13,070 nucleotides of DNA from NCBI GenBank assembly GCA_045600765.1, contig JAZRYM010000050.1, forward strand, positions 1-13,070, written 5' to 3'. A program made the translations under genes and the position numbers. This DNA is from RGIG426 sp045600765 (GTDB taxonomy: Bacteria > Bacillota > Clostridia > Oscillospirales > Acutalibacteraceae). Positions 1 to 6,172 of the stretch are shown here, piece by piece (the stretch's first letter is position 1; each line of letters opens with the position of its first letter). The notes beneath the pieces were generated by a model. The model searched no databases, was not told the origin of the DNA, and saw only the letters and a program-made list of their open reading frames with translations.

Positions 1-43
1 GCCGCAAATACGAGAAAACGCCGAAAAAGTGCGAGAAAACGAC

Positions 44-75
44 AAAAACCCCACTCGGTTTCCCGAGTGGGGTTT
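44..75 (-). terminator. Intrinsic terminator of pckG
   Basis: A 10-base-pair stem (49-58 with 63-72, CCCCACTCGG against its complement) closes a 4-base loop. On the minus strand it is followed by TTTTT (complement of 44-48). It begins about 16 bases past the pckG stop codon, as expected for a rho-independent terminator. Confidence 0.9.
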
Positions 76-88
76 GCGTTACCAAAAC

Positions 89-1882
89 TTATTTGTTGAG
101 GTTCGCTTTGAGGATTTCGAGCTGTTCGCGGAGCGCGGCAGGCAGTTTGTCGCCGAACTTCTTGTAGTGCTCTTCAATCTCGGCGGCCTCTTTCTGCCAG
201 GTCTCTTTGTCCACCGTGAGGATGGATTTCAGGGTATCGAGGCTGAAATCGAGGTCGGTCAAGTCGATATCTTCGGCTTTCGGCACATAACCGATAGCGG
301 TCTCCTCGGCATCGACGTTGCCTTCGCAGCGGTCGATAATCCAGTTGAGCACGCGGGCGTTGTCGCCGAAGCCCGGCCAGATGAAGTTGCCTTCGTCATC
401 GGTACGGAACCAGTTGACGTTGAAGATTTTCGGCGCTTTGTCGCCCAGTTTCTCGCCCATTTCGAGCCAGTGTGCGAAGTAGTCGCCCATATTGTAGCCG
501 CAGAACGGCAGCATCGCCATCGGGTCGCGGCGGACAACACCGACCGCACCGGCGGCGGCAGCGGTGGTCTCGGACGCCATGGCGGAGCCGATGAACACGC
601 CGTTCGTCCAGTCGCGGGACTGATACACCAGCGGAGCGCATTTGGCACGGCGGCCACCGAAGATGATTGCGGAAATCGGCACGCCGGTCTTGCTTTCAAA
701 CTCGGGAGAAATGCACGGGCAGTTGGTCGCCGGCGCGGTGAAGCGGGAGTTCGGGTGCGCGGCGCAGGTGGATTTGTCGGCTTTGTCGAATTTCGCCGGA
801 TCCCACGGATTGCCTTTCCAGTCGAGCGCGTTGGTCGGCAGGTCTTTGTTCAGACCCTCCCACCACACGGTGTTGTCGTCGAGGTTGAGGGCAACGTTCG
901 TGAAGATGGTGCCTTTTTTGGTGGATTCCAGCGCGTTGAAGTTGGATTTTTCGTTGGTGCCGGGCGCCACGCCGAAGAAGCCGTTCTCCGGGTTGATGGC
1001 GTACAGGCGGCCGTCTTCGCCGATGCGCATCCAGGAGATGTCGTCACCGACCGTCCAAACTTTGTAGCCTTTCTCGCGCAGATATTTCGGCGGGATAAGC
1101 ATGGCGAGGTTGGTTTTACCGCAAGCAGACGGGAACGCCGCCGCGACGTATTTGACTTCGCCTTTCGGGTTTTGCAGACCGAGGATGAGCATATGCTCCG
1201 CCATCCAGCCCTCTTTCCAACCCTGATAGGAAGCGATGCGCAGGGCAAAGCATTTTTTGCCGAGCAACACGTTGCCGCCGTAAGCGGAGTTGACGGAAAT
1301 GATGGTGTTGTCTTCCGGGAACTGGCAGATATAGCGTTTTTCCGGATCGACATCGCATTTGCAGTGCAAGCCACGGACCCAGTCGTTGCTGTCGCCGAGG
1401 CATTCGAGCACTTTCGCGCCCACACGGGTCATAATCGCCATGTTGAGCACAACGTAGATGGAGTCGGTCACCTCAATGCCGATTTTGGCGAGCGGGGAAC
1501 CGATCGGGCCCATCGAGAACGGGATAATGTACATCGTACGGCCGGCATAGGTGCCGCGGGCGATATCGTACAGTTTTTTATACATCTCGTCGGGGTCGCA
1601 CCAGTTGTTGGTCGGGCCGGCGTTCTCCTTCGTTTTGGCGCAGATGAACGTACGGTCTTCGACGCGCGCAACGTCGTTCGGTTTGGTGCGGTGCAGATAA
1701 CAGCCGGGGAGTTTCTCCTCGTTCAGTTTGAGCATTTCGCCGGTCTCGCAAGCGATGGCACGCAGTTTGTCGAGTTGTTCCTCGGAACCGTCGATCCATT
1801 CGATGGCATCCGGGTTGAGCAGTTCGACTTTCTCGTCCAGCCAAGCCAAAACCGACTTGTTGGTGGTAAAGTTGCTGGTCAT
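89..1882 (-). CDS. pckG: Phosphoenolpyruvate carboxykinase (GTP)
   Basis: Cytosolic enzyme that interconverts oxaloacetate + GTP and phosphoenolpyruvate + GDP + CO2, linking the TCA branch to gluconeogenesis or, in fermenters, fixing CO2 anaplerotically. The 597-residue length fits the GTP family (about 600), not the shorter ATP family. Visible motifs are HRTKPNDVARVE near residues 64-75, the YGG loop at 201-203, the P-loop PSACGKTN at 251-258, the metal-binding kinase-2 segment WTVGDDISWM at 276-285 and FGGRR at 408-412. The start ATG is preceded by AAAGGAG about 9 bases upstream. The gene is monocistronic, with a promoter at 1935-1963 and a terminator just past the stop. No frameshift or missing catalytic motif is seen. 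The direction of flux in the cell is inference; the family assignment is very secure. Confidence 0.97.
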   Translation of the reverse strand: MTSNFTTNKSVLAWLDEKVELLNPDAIEWIDGSEEQLDKLRAIACETGEMLKLNEEKLPGCYLHRTKPNDVARVEDRTFICAKTKENAGPTNNWCDPDEMYKKLYDIARGTYAGRTMYIIPFSMGPIGSPLAKIGIEVTDSIYVVLNMAIMTRVGAKVLECLGDSNDWVRGLHCKCDVDPEKRYICQFPEDNTIISVNSAYGGNVLLGKKCFALRIASYQGWKEGWMAEHMLILGLQNPKGEVKYVAAAFPSACGKTNLAMLIPPKYLREKGYKVWTVGDDISWMRIGEDGRLYAINPENGFFGVAPGTNEKSNFNALESTKKGTIFTNVALNLDDNTVWWEGLNKDLPTNALDWKGNPWDPAKFDKADKSTCAAHPNSRFTAPATNCPCISPEFESKTGVPISAIIFGGRRAKCAPLVYQSRDWTNGVFIGSAMASETTAAAAGAVGVVRRDPMAMLPFCGYNMGDYFAHWLEMGEKLGDKAPKIFNVNWFRTDDEGNFIWPGFGDNARVLNWIIDRCEGNVDAEETAIGYVPKAEDIDLTDLDFSLDTLKSILTVDKETWQKEAAEIEEHYKKFGDKLPAALREQLEILKANLNK

Positions 1883-1905
1883 AGCATTGAACTCCTTTCA
1901 TAGAT

Positions 1906-1920
1906 GCTTTTTGAAAAAGC
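1906..1920. repeat. Short palindrome in the pckG 5' leader
   Basis: GCTTTTTGAAAAAGC is a perfect 7+1+7 dyad between the predicted transcription start (about 1928) and the pckG ribosome binding site. It could form a weak A/T hairpin in the leader or be a protein site. No function can be assigned. Confidence 0.45.
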
Positions 1921-1934
1921 CTATTGATAACATC

Positions 1935-1963
1935 AGTTTACCATACCCTGCCGCAAATTGCAA
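1935..1963 (-). promoter_or_regulatory. Sigma-A promoter of pckG
   Basis: On the minus strand, the -35 box TTGCAA (1958-1963) and the -10 box TAAACT (1935-1940) are 17 bases apart. The -10 is preceded by TGG, giving an extended -10. Predicted transcription start is near 1928, leaving a leader of about 45 bases before the ATG. Confidence 0.75.
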
Positions 1964-1964
1964 G

Positions 1965-2041
1965 CGGTTTTTCCAAATTGTTGGGCAAAAAGCGTCAATA
2001 ATGGTCGAAAAACCGCCACATCTTGTGATAAACGGTTTTTC
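1965..2041. repeat. Three copies of a 9-base motif upstream of the pckG promoter
   Basis: CGGTTTTTC lies at 1965-1973 and 2033-2041, and its complement GAAAAACCG lies at 2007-2015. The nearest copy abuts the pckG -35 box. Centre spacings are about 42 and 26 bases. The middle copy can pair with either flank, so this could be a set of operator sites or alternative hairpins. The motif is partly low-complexity, so chance remains possible. Confidence 0.4.
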
Positions 2042-2060
2042 GGTTGCCGTTCCAAAACAA

Positions 2061-2111
2061 CCAAAATATACCCCACAAAAGTGCGCGCAAACCAAAACAT
2101 ACCCCAAAAAA
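2061..2111. repeat. Imperfect 20-base direct repeat between pckG and the aminotransferase terminator
   Basis: CCAAAATATACCCCACAAAA (2061-2080) and CCAAAACATACCCCAAAAAA (2092-2111) match at 18 of 20 positions and start 31 bases apart, about three helical turns. The tract is A/C-rich. It lies in the stretch between pckG and the aminotransferase, which holds no gene. Confidence 0.45.
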
Positions 2112-2147
2112 AGAAAAATCCCGCGTTTCCGTTTGGAAACGCGGGAT
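2111..2147 (-). terminator. Intrinsic terminator of the aminotransferase gene
   Basis: A 13-base-pair perfect stem (2118-2130 with 2135-2147) has a 4-base loop. It is followed on the minus strand by a T-rich run complementary to the A-run at 2105-2118. It starts about 10 bases beyond the stop codon. Confidence 0.92.
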
Positions 2148-2156
2148 GGCAAAGGA

Positions 2157-3434
2157 TTATTTGCTTAATTCTTTTTCAATCGCCGCCAATTCGGCGCAGA
2201 TGCAAAAGAGGGTGGCGGACAATTCCAATTCCTCCACCGGCGGGTAGGAGGGCGCGAGGCGCAGATTGCGGTCGCGCGGGTCTTTGTGGTAGGGGAAAGT
2301 CGCGCCGGCGCCGGTGATGACGACGCCCGCTTCTTTCATAAGCCGGGCCACGCGGGCGGCGCACCCGTCGCACAAATCGACGCTGATAAAATAGCCGCCG
2401 CGCGGATTTGTCCATTCCGCAACCTCTTTGCCGCCGAGGCGTTCGTCAAGCAGGCGAAGCACCGTCTCAAATTTCGGGCGGAGCACGTCGGCGCGGAGTT
2501 TCATTTGCGCTTTGATGCCGTCGAGGTTTTTGAAATAGCGGACGTGGCGGAGCATATTGATTTTATCGTAGCCGATGGTTTGCACCGTCAGGCGTTTTTT
2601 GATGTCGGCGATGTTGTTGGGCGACGCCGCGATGGCGGCGACACCGCTGCCGGGGAAGCTGACTTTCGACGTGGAGGTGAACATCACGGCGATGTCCTCG
2701 TTGCCGGCGGCTTTTGCCGCGTCGTAGAGGTTGAGCAGGGTGTCCTGCTCGTCGCTCAAATGGTGCAGGCAGTAGGCATTGTCCCACATAATGCGGAAAT
2801 CGGGCGCGGCGGGTTTCAGCGCGGCGAGACGGCGCACCGTATCGTCCGCATAGGTGAGCCCGGTGGGGTTCGCGTACATCGGCACGCACCACATCCCTTT
2901 AACGAGCGGGTCTTTCACGAGCTCTTCGACGAGCTCCATATCCGGCCCGCCGTCTTTCAGCGGGATATTGACCATGTCGATGCCGAAATATTCGGTAACG
3001 GCGAAGTGGCGGTCATAGCCGGGAACGGGGCAGAGGAATTTGACCGTGCCCTGCGCCGACCACGGCGCGTTGCCGCAAATGCCTTTGGCGTAGGCGGTAG
3101 CGATGTAGTCGAACATCAAGTTGAGGCTGGAACTGCCGCCCACAATGACGTTTTCGGGCGCGACACCGAAGATGTCGGCAAAGAGGGCTTTGGCTTCGGG
3201 AATCCCGTCCAAAACGCCGTAGTTGCGGGTATCCAACCCGTTTTCGGCGAGGACACCGCTTTGCTCGTTTACGCAATCGAGCAATCCCGGTGCGAGTTTC
3301 AAAAGGTCGGCACCCGGTTTGCCGCGAGACATATCGAGATGCAGCCCTTTTTCGCAAAAGGCGTTGTATTCGGATTGCAGTTGTGCTTGCCGCGCTTGCA
3401 GTTCGGCGACGGACAGAGAATGAATAGAAACCAT
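2157..3434 (-). CDS. PLP-dependent aminotransferase, subgroup Ic aspartate aminotransferase-like
   Basis: A fold-type I aminotransferase of the MocR-like / subgroup Ic aspartate aminotransferase type (the type of the roughly 425-residue actinobacterial enzymes). The likely reaction is aspartate + 2-oxoglutarate to oxaloacetate + glutamate, in the cytosol. Visible motifs, numbered from the chosen ATG: SRGKPG at 36-41, NPTG at 189-192, the PLP-N1-binding DNAY at 218-221, the Schiff-base lysine 257 in STSKVSFPGSG, and the substrate-carboxylate arginine 392 in NLRLAP. I chose ATG at 3432-3434, giving 425 residues. It lies 8 bases after AAGGGG; an in-frame TTG six bases upstream is too close to that site. 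The gene is monocistronic with its own promoter and terminator. The superfamily is certain; substrate specificity is inferred from family resemblance. Confidence 0.92.
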   Translation of the reverse strand: MVSIHSLSVAELQARQAQLQSEYNAFCEKGLHLDMSRGKPGADLLKLAPGLLDCVNEQSGVLAENGLDTRNYGVLDGIPEAKALFADIFGVAPENVIVGGSSSLNLMFDYIATAYAKGICGNAPWSAQGTVKFLCPVPGYDRHFAVTEYFGIDMVNIPLKDGGPDMELVEELVKDPLVKGMWCVPMYANPTGLTYADDTVRRLAALKPAAPDFRIMWDNAYCLHHLSDEQDTLLNLYDAAKAAGNEDIAVMFTSTSKVSFPGSGVAAIAASPNNIADIKKRLTVQTIGYDKINMLRHVRYFKNLDGIKAQMKLRADVLRPKFETVLRLLDERLGGKEVAEWTNPRGGYFISVDLCDGCAARVARLMKEAGVVITGAGATFPYHKDPRDRNLRLAPSYPPVEELELSATLFCICAELAAIEKELSK

Positions 3435-3465
3435 AAACAAAACCCCTTATAGATAGGATAGAATA

Positions 3466-3494
3466 ATAATACACGCGATTTCGCCGAAATGCAA
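3466..3494 (-). promoter_or_regulatory. Sigma-A promoter of the aminotransferase gene with an internal dyad
   Basis: On the minus strand, the -35 box TTGCAT (3489-3494) and the -10 box TATTAT (3466-3471) are 17 bases apart. Between the boxes, and touching the -35, sits a perfect 6+1+6 dyad, ATTTCG-C-CGAAAT (3478-3490). That is where a repressor operator would lie. The promoter call is good; the operator is inference. Confidence 0.7.
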
Positions 3495-3545
3495 GAGAAA
3501 AATCGCAAAAACGCCGTGATTTTATCGGATTTTATGAAAAAACAC

Positions 3546-3577
3546 GCAAAAAAAGACCCACACCGGAGTGTAGGTCT
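3546..3577 (-). terminator. Intrinsic terminator of the 5S rRNA gene
   Basis: A 10-base-pair stem (3554-3563 with 3568-3577, one G-T wobble in the RNA) has a 4-base loop. On the minus strand it is followed by at least six T residues. It abuts the mature 3' end of the 5S RNA. Confidence 0.92.
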
Positions 3578-3695
3578 TGTGTCGGCGTCTTCCTATCTTC
3601 CCGGGCCGTCGCCAGCCAAGTATTGTCGGCGCAAGTGAGCTTAACTTCTGTGTTCGGGATGGGAACAGGTGTACCCTCACCGCCATCGACACCAA
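3578..3695 (-). rRNA. rrf: 5S ribosomal RNA (stand-alone copy)
   Basis: On the minus strand this stretch reads as a complete 5S rRNA of about 118 nucleotides, a part of the large ribosomal subunit. The conserved core CCCGAACACAGAAGTTAAGC lies at about 3639-3658, and the 5' arm GATGGCG and 3' arm GACGCCGACAC are present. The termini pair as helix I (GTGTCG at 3687-3692 with CGACAC at 3579-3584). The exact ends are estimated from this pairing. No 23S or 16S gene lies upstream; the next gene upstream is a D,D-carboxypeptidase. The RNA has its own promoter and terminator and so is not the tail of an rRNA operon in this window. Confidence 0.96.
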
Positions 3696-3698
3696 CTG

Positions 3699-3720
3699 CG
3701 CTCCCCCTGTTGGGGGAACG
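3699..3720 (-). ncRNA. Leader hairpin of the 5S precursor
   Basis: In the minus-strand transcript, CGTTCCCCC (3712-3720) pairs with GGGGGAGCG (3699-3707) around a 4-base AACA loop, giving nine pairs with one G-U. The hairpin begins at the predicted transcription start and ends 3 bases before the mature 5S 5' end. It may protect the precursor end or position a maturation nuclease (RNase M5-type); that role is inference. Confidence 0.7.
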
Positions 3721-3726
3721 AGACTT

Positions 3727-3755
3727 ACTTTATCACACGAAAATCAAAATGTCAA
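3727..3755 (-). promoter_or_regulatory. Strong sigma-A promoter of the 5S gene
   Basis: On the minus strand, a consensus -35 TTGACA (3750-3755), a 17-base spacer and -10 TAAAGT (3727-3732) preceded by TGA (extended -10). The transcription start is predicted near 3720. This is among the strongest promoters in the window and fits the high output expected of rRNA. Confidence 0.9.
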
Positions 3756-3760
3756 GAACA

Positions 3761-3802
3761 TTTTTTAATTTTTTTGAAATTTTTTGAGTTTTTTTGAAAT
3801 TT
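3761..3802 (-). promoter_or_regulatory. Phased A-tracts upstream of the 5S promoter (UP element-like)
   Basis: On the plus strand, T-runs lie at 3761-3766, 3769-3775, 3780-3785, 3789-3795 and a short one at 3800-3802, with centres roughly 9-10 bases apart. They start six bases upstream of the -35 box. Helically phased A-tracts bend DNA and can bind the RNA polymerase alpha C-terminal domain. No terminator hairpin for the upstream carboxypeptidase gene is visible here, so its transcripts may run on into the 5S gene. Confidence 0.7.
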
Positions 3803-3815
3803 ATCGGATTTTGCG

Positions 3816-4898
3816 TTACGATGCGGCGTTTTCCTCGGTGGGAGCGGTGGTTGCCGCCGTGTCAAAATACTTGAACAAGCGGGGAACGGTGGTCGTCGGC
3901 GGGTGTTCGGCGAGGGCGAACCCGCGCTCAAACAGATTTTGCGCATCGAGGAAGCGGTATTCCGTGCTGGTGCTTTGGAACATCACGGCAAGCAGTTTCA
4001 CACCGTTCCGTTCGGCGGCGGCGGCGAGACAGAAGCCCGCTTCGTCGGTATAGCCGGTTTTCAGTCCGATGGCGTATTCGTAATAATACGGCTCGTCGGG
4101 ACAGACAAGCAGGTTGCCGTTTGTCCAGTCGCCGTTTTCGCTCTCCGCCTTTTTCACCGTTTCGGCGATAAGCGGGCAATCGAGCGCGGCGGCGGCGATT
4201 TTCAGCATATCGCGCGCGGTGGTGTAGTGGAACGGGTCGTGATACCCGTCGGGCGTAACAAAGTGCGAGCCGGTGCAACCGAGTTCGGTGGCGACGTCGT
4301 TCATATATTGCACAAAGCGCTCCACCGCTTCTTCATCCGACAAGTTCGGGTTGTTTTCGTGGTGGCGGGCGACGTTCGCGGCGAGGCAGTAGGCGGCATC
4401 TGCGCCGGAGGGGAGAAGCAACCCGTCGAGAAGTCCCGCGAGGGTATAGGTTTTTTCCGCTTCCAAGTACGCGAGGCTGGCATCCCATTCGACGAGCGCT
4501 TGTTCCGAGCCGATGGTATACACGGCGCTCTCGTCGCCGTAGCGGCAGGAAACCAGCGCCGTGAGCAGTTTTGTCGTGCTCGCGGGATACGCCATTTGGT
4601 CGGCGTTTTGTTCATACAAAATGCAATCGTGGGTGGCATCGTACAGCAAAATGCTGTTCATATGGACGGTAGCACCGACCTCCGTGGCATCGCAGGTGGG
4701 ATAGGCGGCGGTGGGTGCGGGAATTTCCGTTTCGGGTGCGGGGTTTTTGGTACCGAGTGCTTGCACGGCAAGTACAACGAGCCACACAAACAGCGCAAGA
4801 ACACTTAAAAAGATAACCGTAAGCACGGTCAACACGCGGCGTTTGCGGCGTTTTGCACGGCGACGGCGCGCCAGGCGTTCTTCGGCGGAAAGCGGCAT
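3816..4898 (-). CDS. D-alanyl-D-alanine carboxypeptidase (peptidase S11, DacA/DacF-like)
   Basis: A penicillin-binding D,D-carboxypeptidase that removes the terminal D-alanine from peptidoglycan stem peptides outside the membrane, limiting cross-linking. The 360 residues open with a basic cytoplasmic stretch (about 1-21, eleven Arg/Lys) and one membrane anchor (about 22-46), then a short Pro/Thr linker. The catalytic motifs are in order: Ser107-x-x-Lys110 in ASTTK, SGA at 164-166 in place of the usual SGN, and KTG at 280-282. The C-terminal 40 residues are Ala/Thr-rich and may be a surface tail. ATG 4896-4898 follows AAAGGGGG with about 8 bases between. Its own promoter lies at 4930-4958. Anchoring by the N-terminus rather than a C-terminal amphipathic helix differs from classical DacA, and SGA is a known variant. 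Family secure; subfamily uncertain. Confidence 0.93.
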   Translation of the reverse strand: MPLSAEERLARRRRAKRRKRRVLTVLTVIFLSVLALFVWLVVLAVQALGTKNPAPETEIPAPTAAYPTCDATEVGATVHMNSILLYDATHDCILYEQNADQMAYPASTTKLLTALVSCRYGDESAVYTIGSEQALVEWDASLAYLEAEKTYTLAGLLDGLLLPSGADAAYCLAANVARHHENNPNLSDEEAVERFVQYMNDVATELGCTGSHFVTPDGYHDPFHYTTARDMLKIAAAALDCPLIAETVKKAESENGDWTNGNLLVCPDEPYYYEYAIGLKTGYTDEAGFCLAAAAERNGVKLLAVMFQSTSTEYRFLDAQNLFERGFALAEHPPTTTVPRLFKYFDTAATTAPTEENAAS

Positions 4899-4929
4899 TT
4901 CGTCGCCCCCTTTCTTAAAATACCCCTTT

Positions 4930-4958
4930 ATTATACTGTACCCCGCCCGAAATTACAA
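4930..4958 (-). promoter_or_regulatory. Sigma-A promoter of the carboxypeptidase gene
   Basis: On the minus strand, -35 TTGTAA (4953-4958), a 17-base spacer and a consensus -10 TATAAT (4930-4935). The predicted start is near 4923, giving a leader of about 25 bases that contains the ribosome binding site. Confidence 0.82.
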
Positions 4959-4975
4959 GAAGAATTTTTACTGTG

Positions 4976-4999
4976 TCGCAAAAACGCAAGGGCGCTTTT
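4976..4999 (-). terminator. Possible weak terminator of the spoIID-like gene
   Basis: On the minus strand AAAAGCGC pairs with GCGTTTTT around a CCTT loop (about eight pairs, one G-T). The T-run is partly used in the stem. It sits directly after the spoIID-like stop codon and before the next promoter, so the position is right but the structure is marginal. Confidence 0.35.
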
Positions 5000-5001
5000 T
5001 G

Positions 5002-6084
5002 TCAACCGATTTCCACGTCGGTGTAATAGCGGTGCAAAATATCCGTGTAGGTGGCGCCGTCGAGGGCGGCAAACTGCGCGCCGTATTGGCTGAGCCCGAC
5101 ACCGTGCCCGTTGCCCTTGACGGTAAAGGTGAAACCGCCGTTTTCGTAGGCAACCGAAAAGCACGCCGAGCGCAAGCCGAACAACGTGCGACATTCTTTT
5201 CCCGTTAGGGCGACCGACCCGACGGTGAGTTTTAACACCGTGCCTGCCGCCGAGCGGGTCACGTCGGACGAAACCCACTTTTTCGGATTGTCGGGGAGGG
5301 TGAGCCCCGCCACGTTTTTGAGGGCGGCGCGAAATTCCGCCGGAGTCAGGCGCACGGTGGTGAGGTAATCGGGCGCGTTTTTATCGGCGGCGCTGTCCAC
5401 CGATTGCAAATAGGGGAGCGCCGCCGCCCATACCGTTTCGGAAACCTCTGTTTTGCCGGGACTTACCGCGTGGTACGCCGCCAAAATGGGTTTGCCGTGG
5501 TAGGTGATTTGCACTCCCGCGACCGCGTCCACCGCCGCCGCTAATTTCGGGTAGGCGGCGGCATAGGTGTCCGCACCCCATTTTTCTTTCCAGTAGTTTT
5601 CGGTGTAGCCGTCGGGAAAGGGAACGGGCGTGTCCGCAAAATCCGCGCCGCACAGCGCTTTTTGCGGGGATTCTTTTTCCCGTGCGCGCTCGTAGCAAAA
5701 ATAGGTGTACGATGCGACCGCTTGCGCCTTTAACGCTTCCGGTTCAAACGAGGGAAGCATTTCGGCGGCGAGGTTGAAAATGAGAAAATCGCGGCAGGAA
5801 ATGGCGCTTGTCGTTTTGCCGTCGGCGTGGAGCACGGTAAACGTCTCCTTTTTGAGCGCTTCCACCGCTTTTGCCGCGGCGGCGGTGGGTGCGGCGGGAG
5901 TTTTTGTTTTTTCGGTGGTTGCAACGACGGTTGCGTGCGCGGTTGCGCGGGCTTCGGCGACCGCTACCGTCCCGCTTGCGGGAAGAGAGGAGTTGTCCTT
6001 TTTTTCGGCAAAAAACGGCGCGCAAAACAAGGTTGCCACGCAAACGAACAGAAGAAGCGCATAGAATTTTTTGTTTTTTCGCAT
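5002..6084 (-). CDS. spoIID: SpoIID/LytB-domain protein (stage II sporulation protein D-like)
   Basis: SpoIID proteins are membrane-anchored lytic transglycosylases that degrade glycan strands denuded of stem peptides, working with SpoIIP and SpoIIM during forespore engulfment. The 360 residues start with a basic tip and a hydrophobic anchor or signal (about 7-26), then an Ala/Thr-rich linker to about 80, then the SpoIID domain. Key segments are NLAAEMLPSFEPEALKAQAV at about 104-123 with the catalytic glutamate at 108, HAVSPGKTE at 205-213, VWAAALPYLQSV at 218-229 and the hallmark GNGHGVGLSQYGA at 324-336. The Cys-rich CQAY-like segment often seen after the catalytic region is not evident; only Cys145 remains nearby. 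ATG 6082-6084 follows AAAGGA by about 9 bases. I see no convincing sigma-A promoter, which would suit a sporulation sigma factor. A related amidase-enhancer (LytB-like) role is possible. Confidence 0.85.
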   Translation of the reverse strand: MRKNKKFYALLLFVCVATLFCAPFFAEKKDNSSLPASGTVAVAEARATAHATVVATTEKTKTPAAPTAAAAKAVEALKKETFTVLHADGKTTSAISCRDFLIFNLAAEMLPSFEPEALKAQAVASYTYFCYERAREKESPQKALCGADFADTPVPFPDGYTENYWKEKWGADTYAAAYPKLAAAVDAVAGVQITYHGKPILAAYHAVSPGKTEVSETVWAAALPYLQSVDSAADKNAPDYLTTVRLTPAEFRAALKNVAGLTLPDNPKKWVSSDVTRSAAGTVLKLTVGSVALTGKECRTLFGLRSACFSVAYENGGFTFTVKGNGHGVGLSQYGAQFAALDGATYTDILHRYYTDVEIG

Positions 6085-6100
6085 AAATTTGTTTCCTTTC

Positions 6101-6129
6101 TTGACTTTGCCGTAAATGTTGGCTATAAT
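6101..6129 (+). promoter_or_regulatory. Sigma-A promoter of the unknown membrane protein gene
   Basis: Plus-strand -35 TTGACT (6101-6106), a 17-base spacer and consensus -10 TATAAT (6124-6129); predicted start near 6136. It lies in the 120-base region shared with the divergent spoIID-like gene. Confidence 0.85.
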
Positions 6130-6172
6130 CTATTTGTTTCTACATTAATATCTATGCGCACAGAGGTAAAAA

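Noticed and set aside
29..1903. A 624-codon open frame on the plus strand antisense to pckG
   Set aside because: It lies wholly opposite a certain enzyme gene, has no ribosome binding site, and its Val/Phe/Arg/Gly-heavy composition is what the reverse complement of G/C-rich third positions gives.
2286..3452. A 388-codon plus-strand open frame antisense to the aminotransferase
   Set aside because: Same cause as above; low-complexity composition with no recognisable domain, and the minus-strand gene has all its PLP motifs.
3570..3720. tRNA gene or remnant of a 23S gene next to the 5S
   Set aside because: No cloverleaf or 23S 3' end is visible; DNA upstream of the 5S is promoter and A-tracts, then the carboxypeptidase gene.
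3903..4808. A 301-codon plus-strand open frame antisense to the carboxypeptidase gene
   Set aside because: Composition is that of an antisense shadow; no start signal or promoter, while the opposite strand has all three penicillin-binding motifs.
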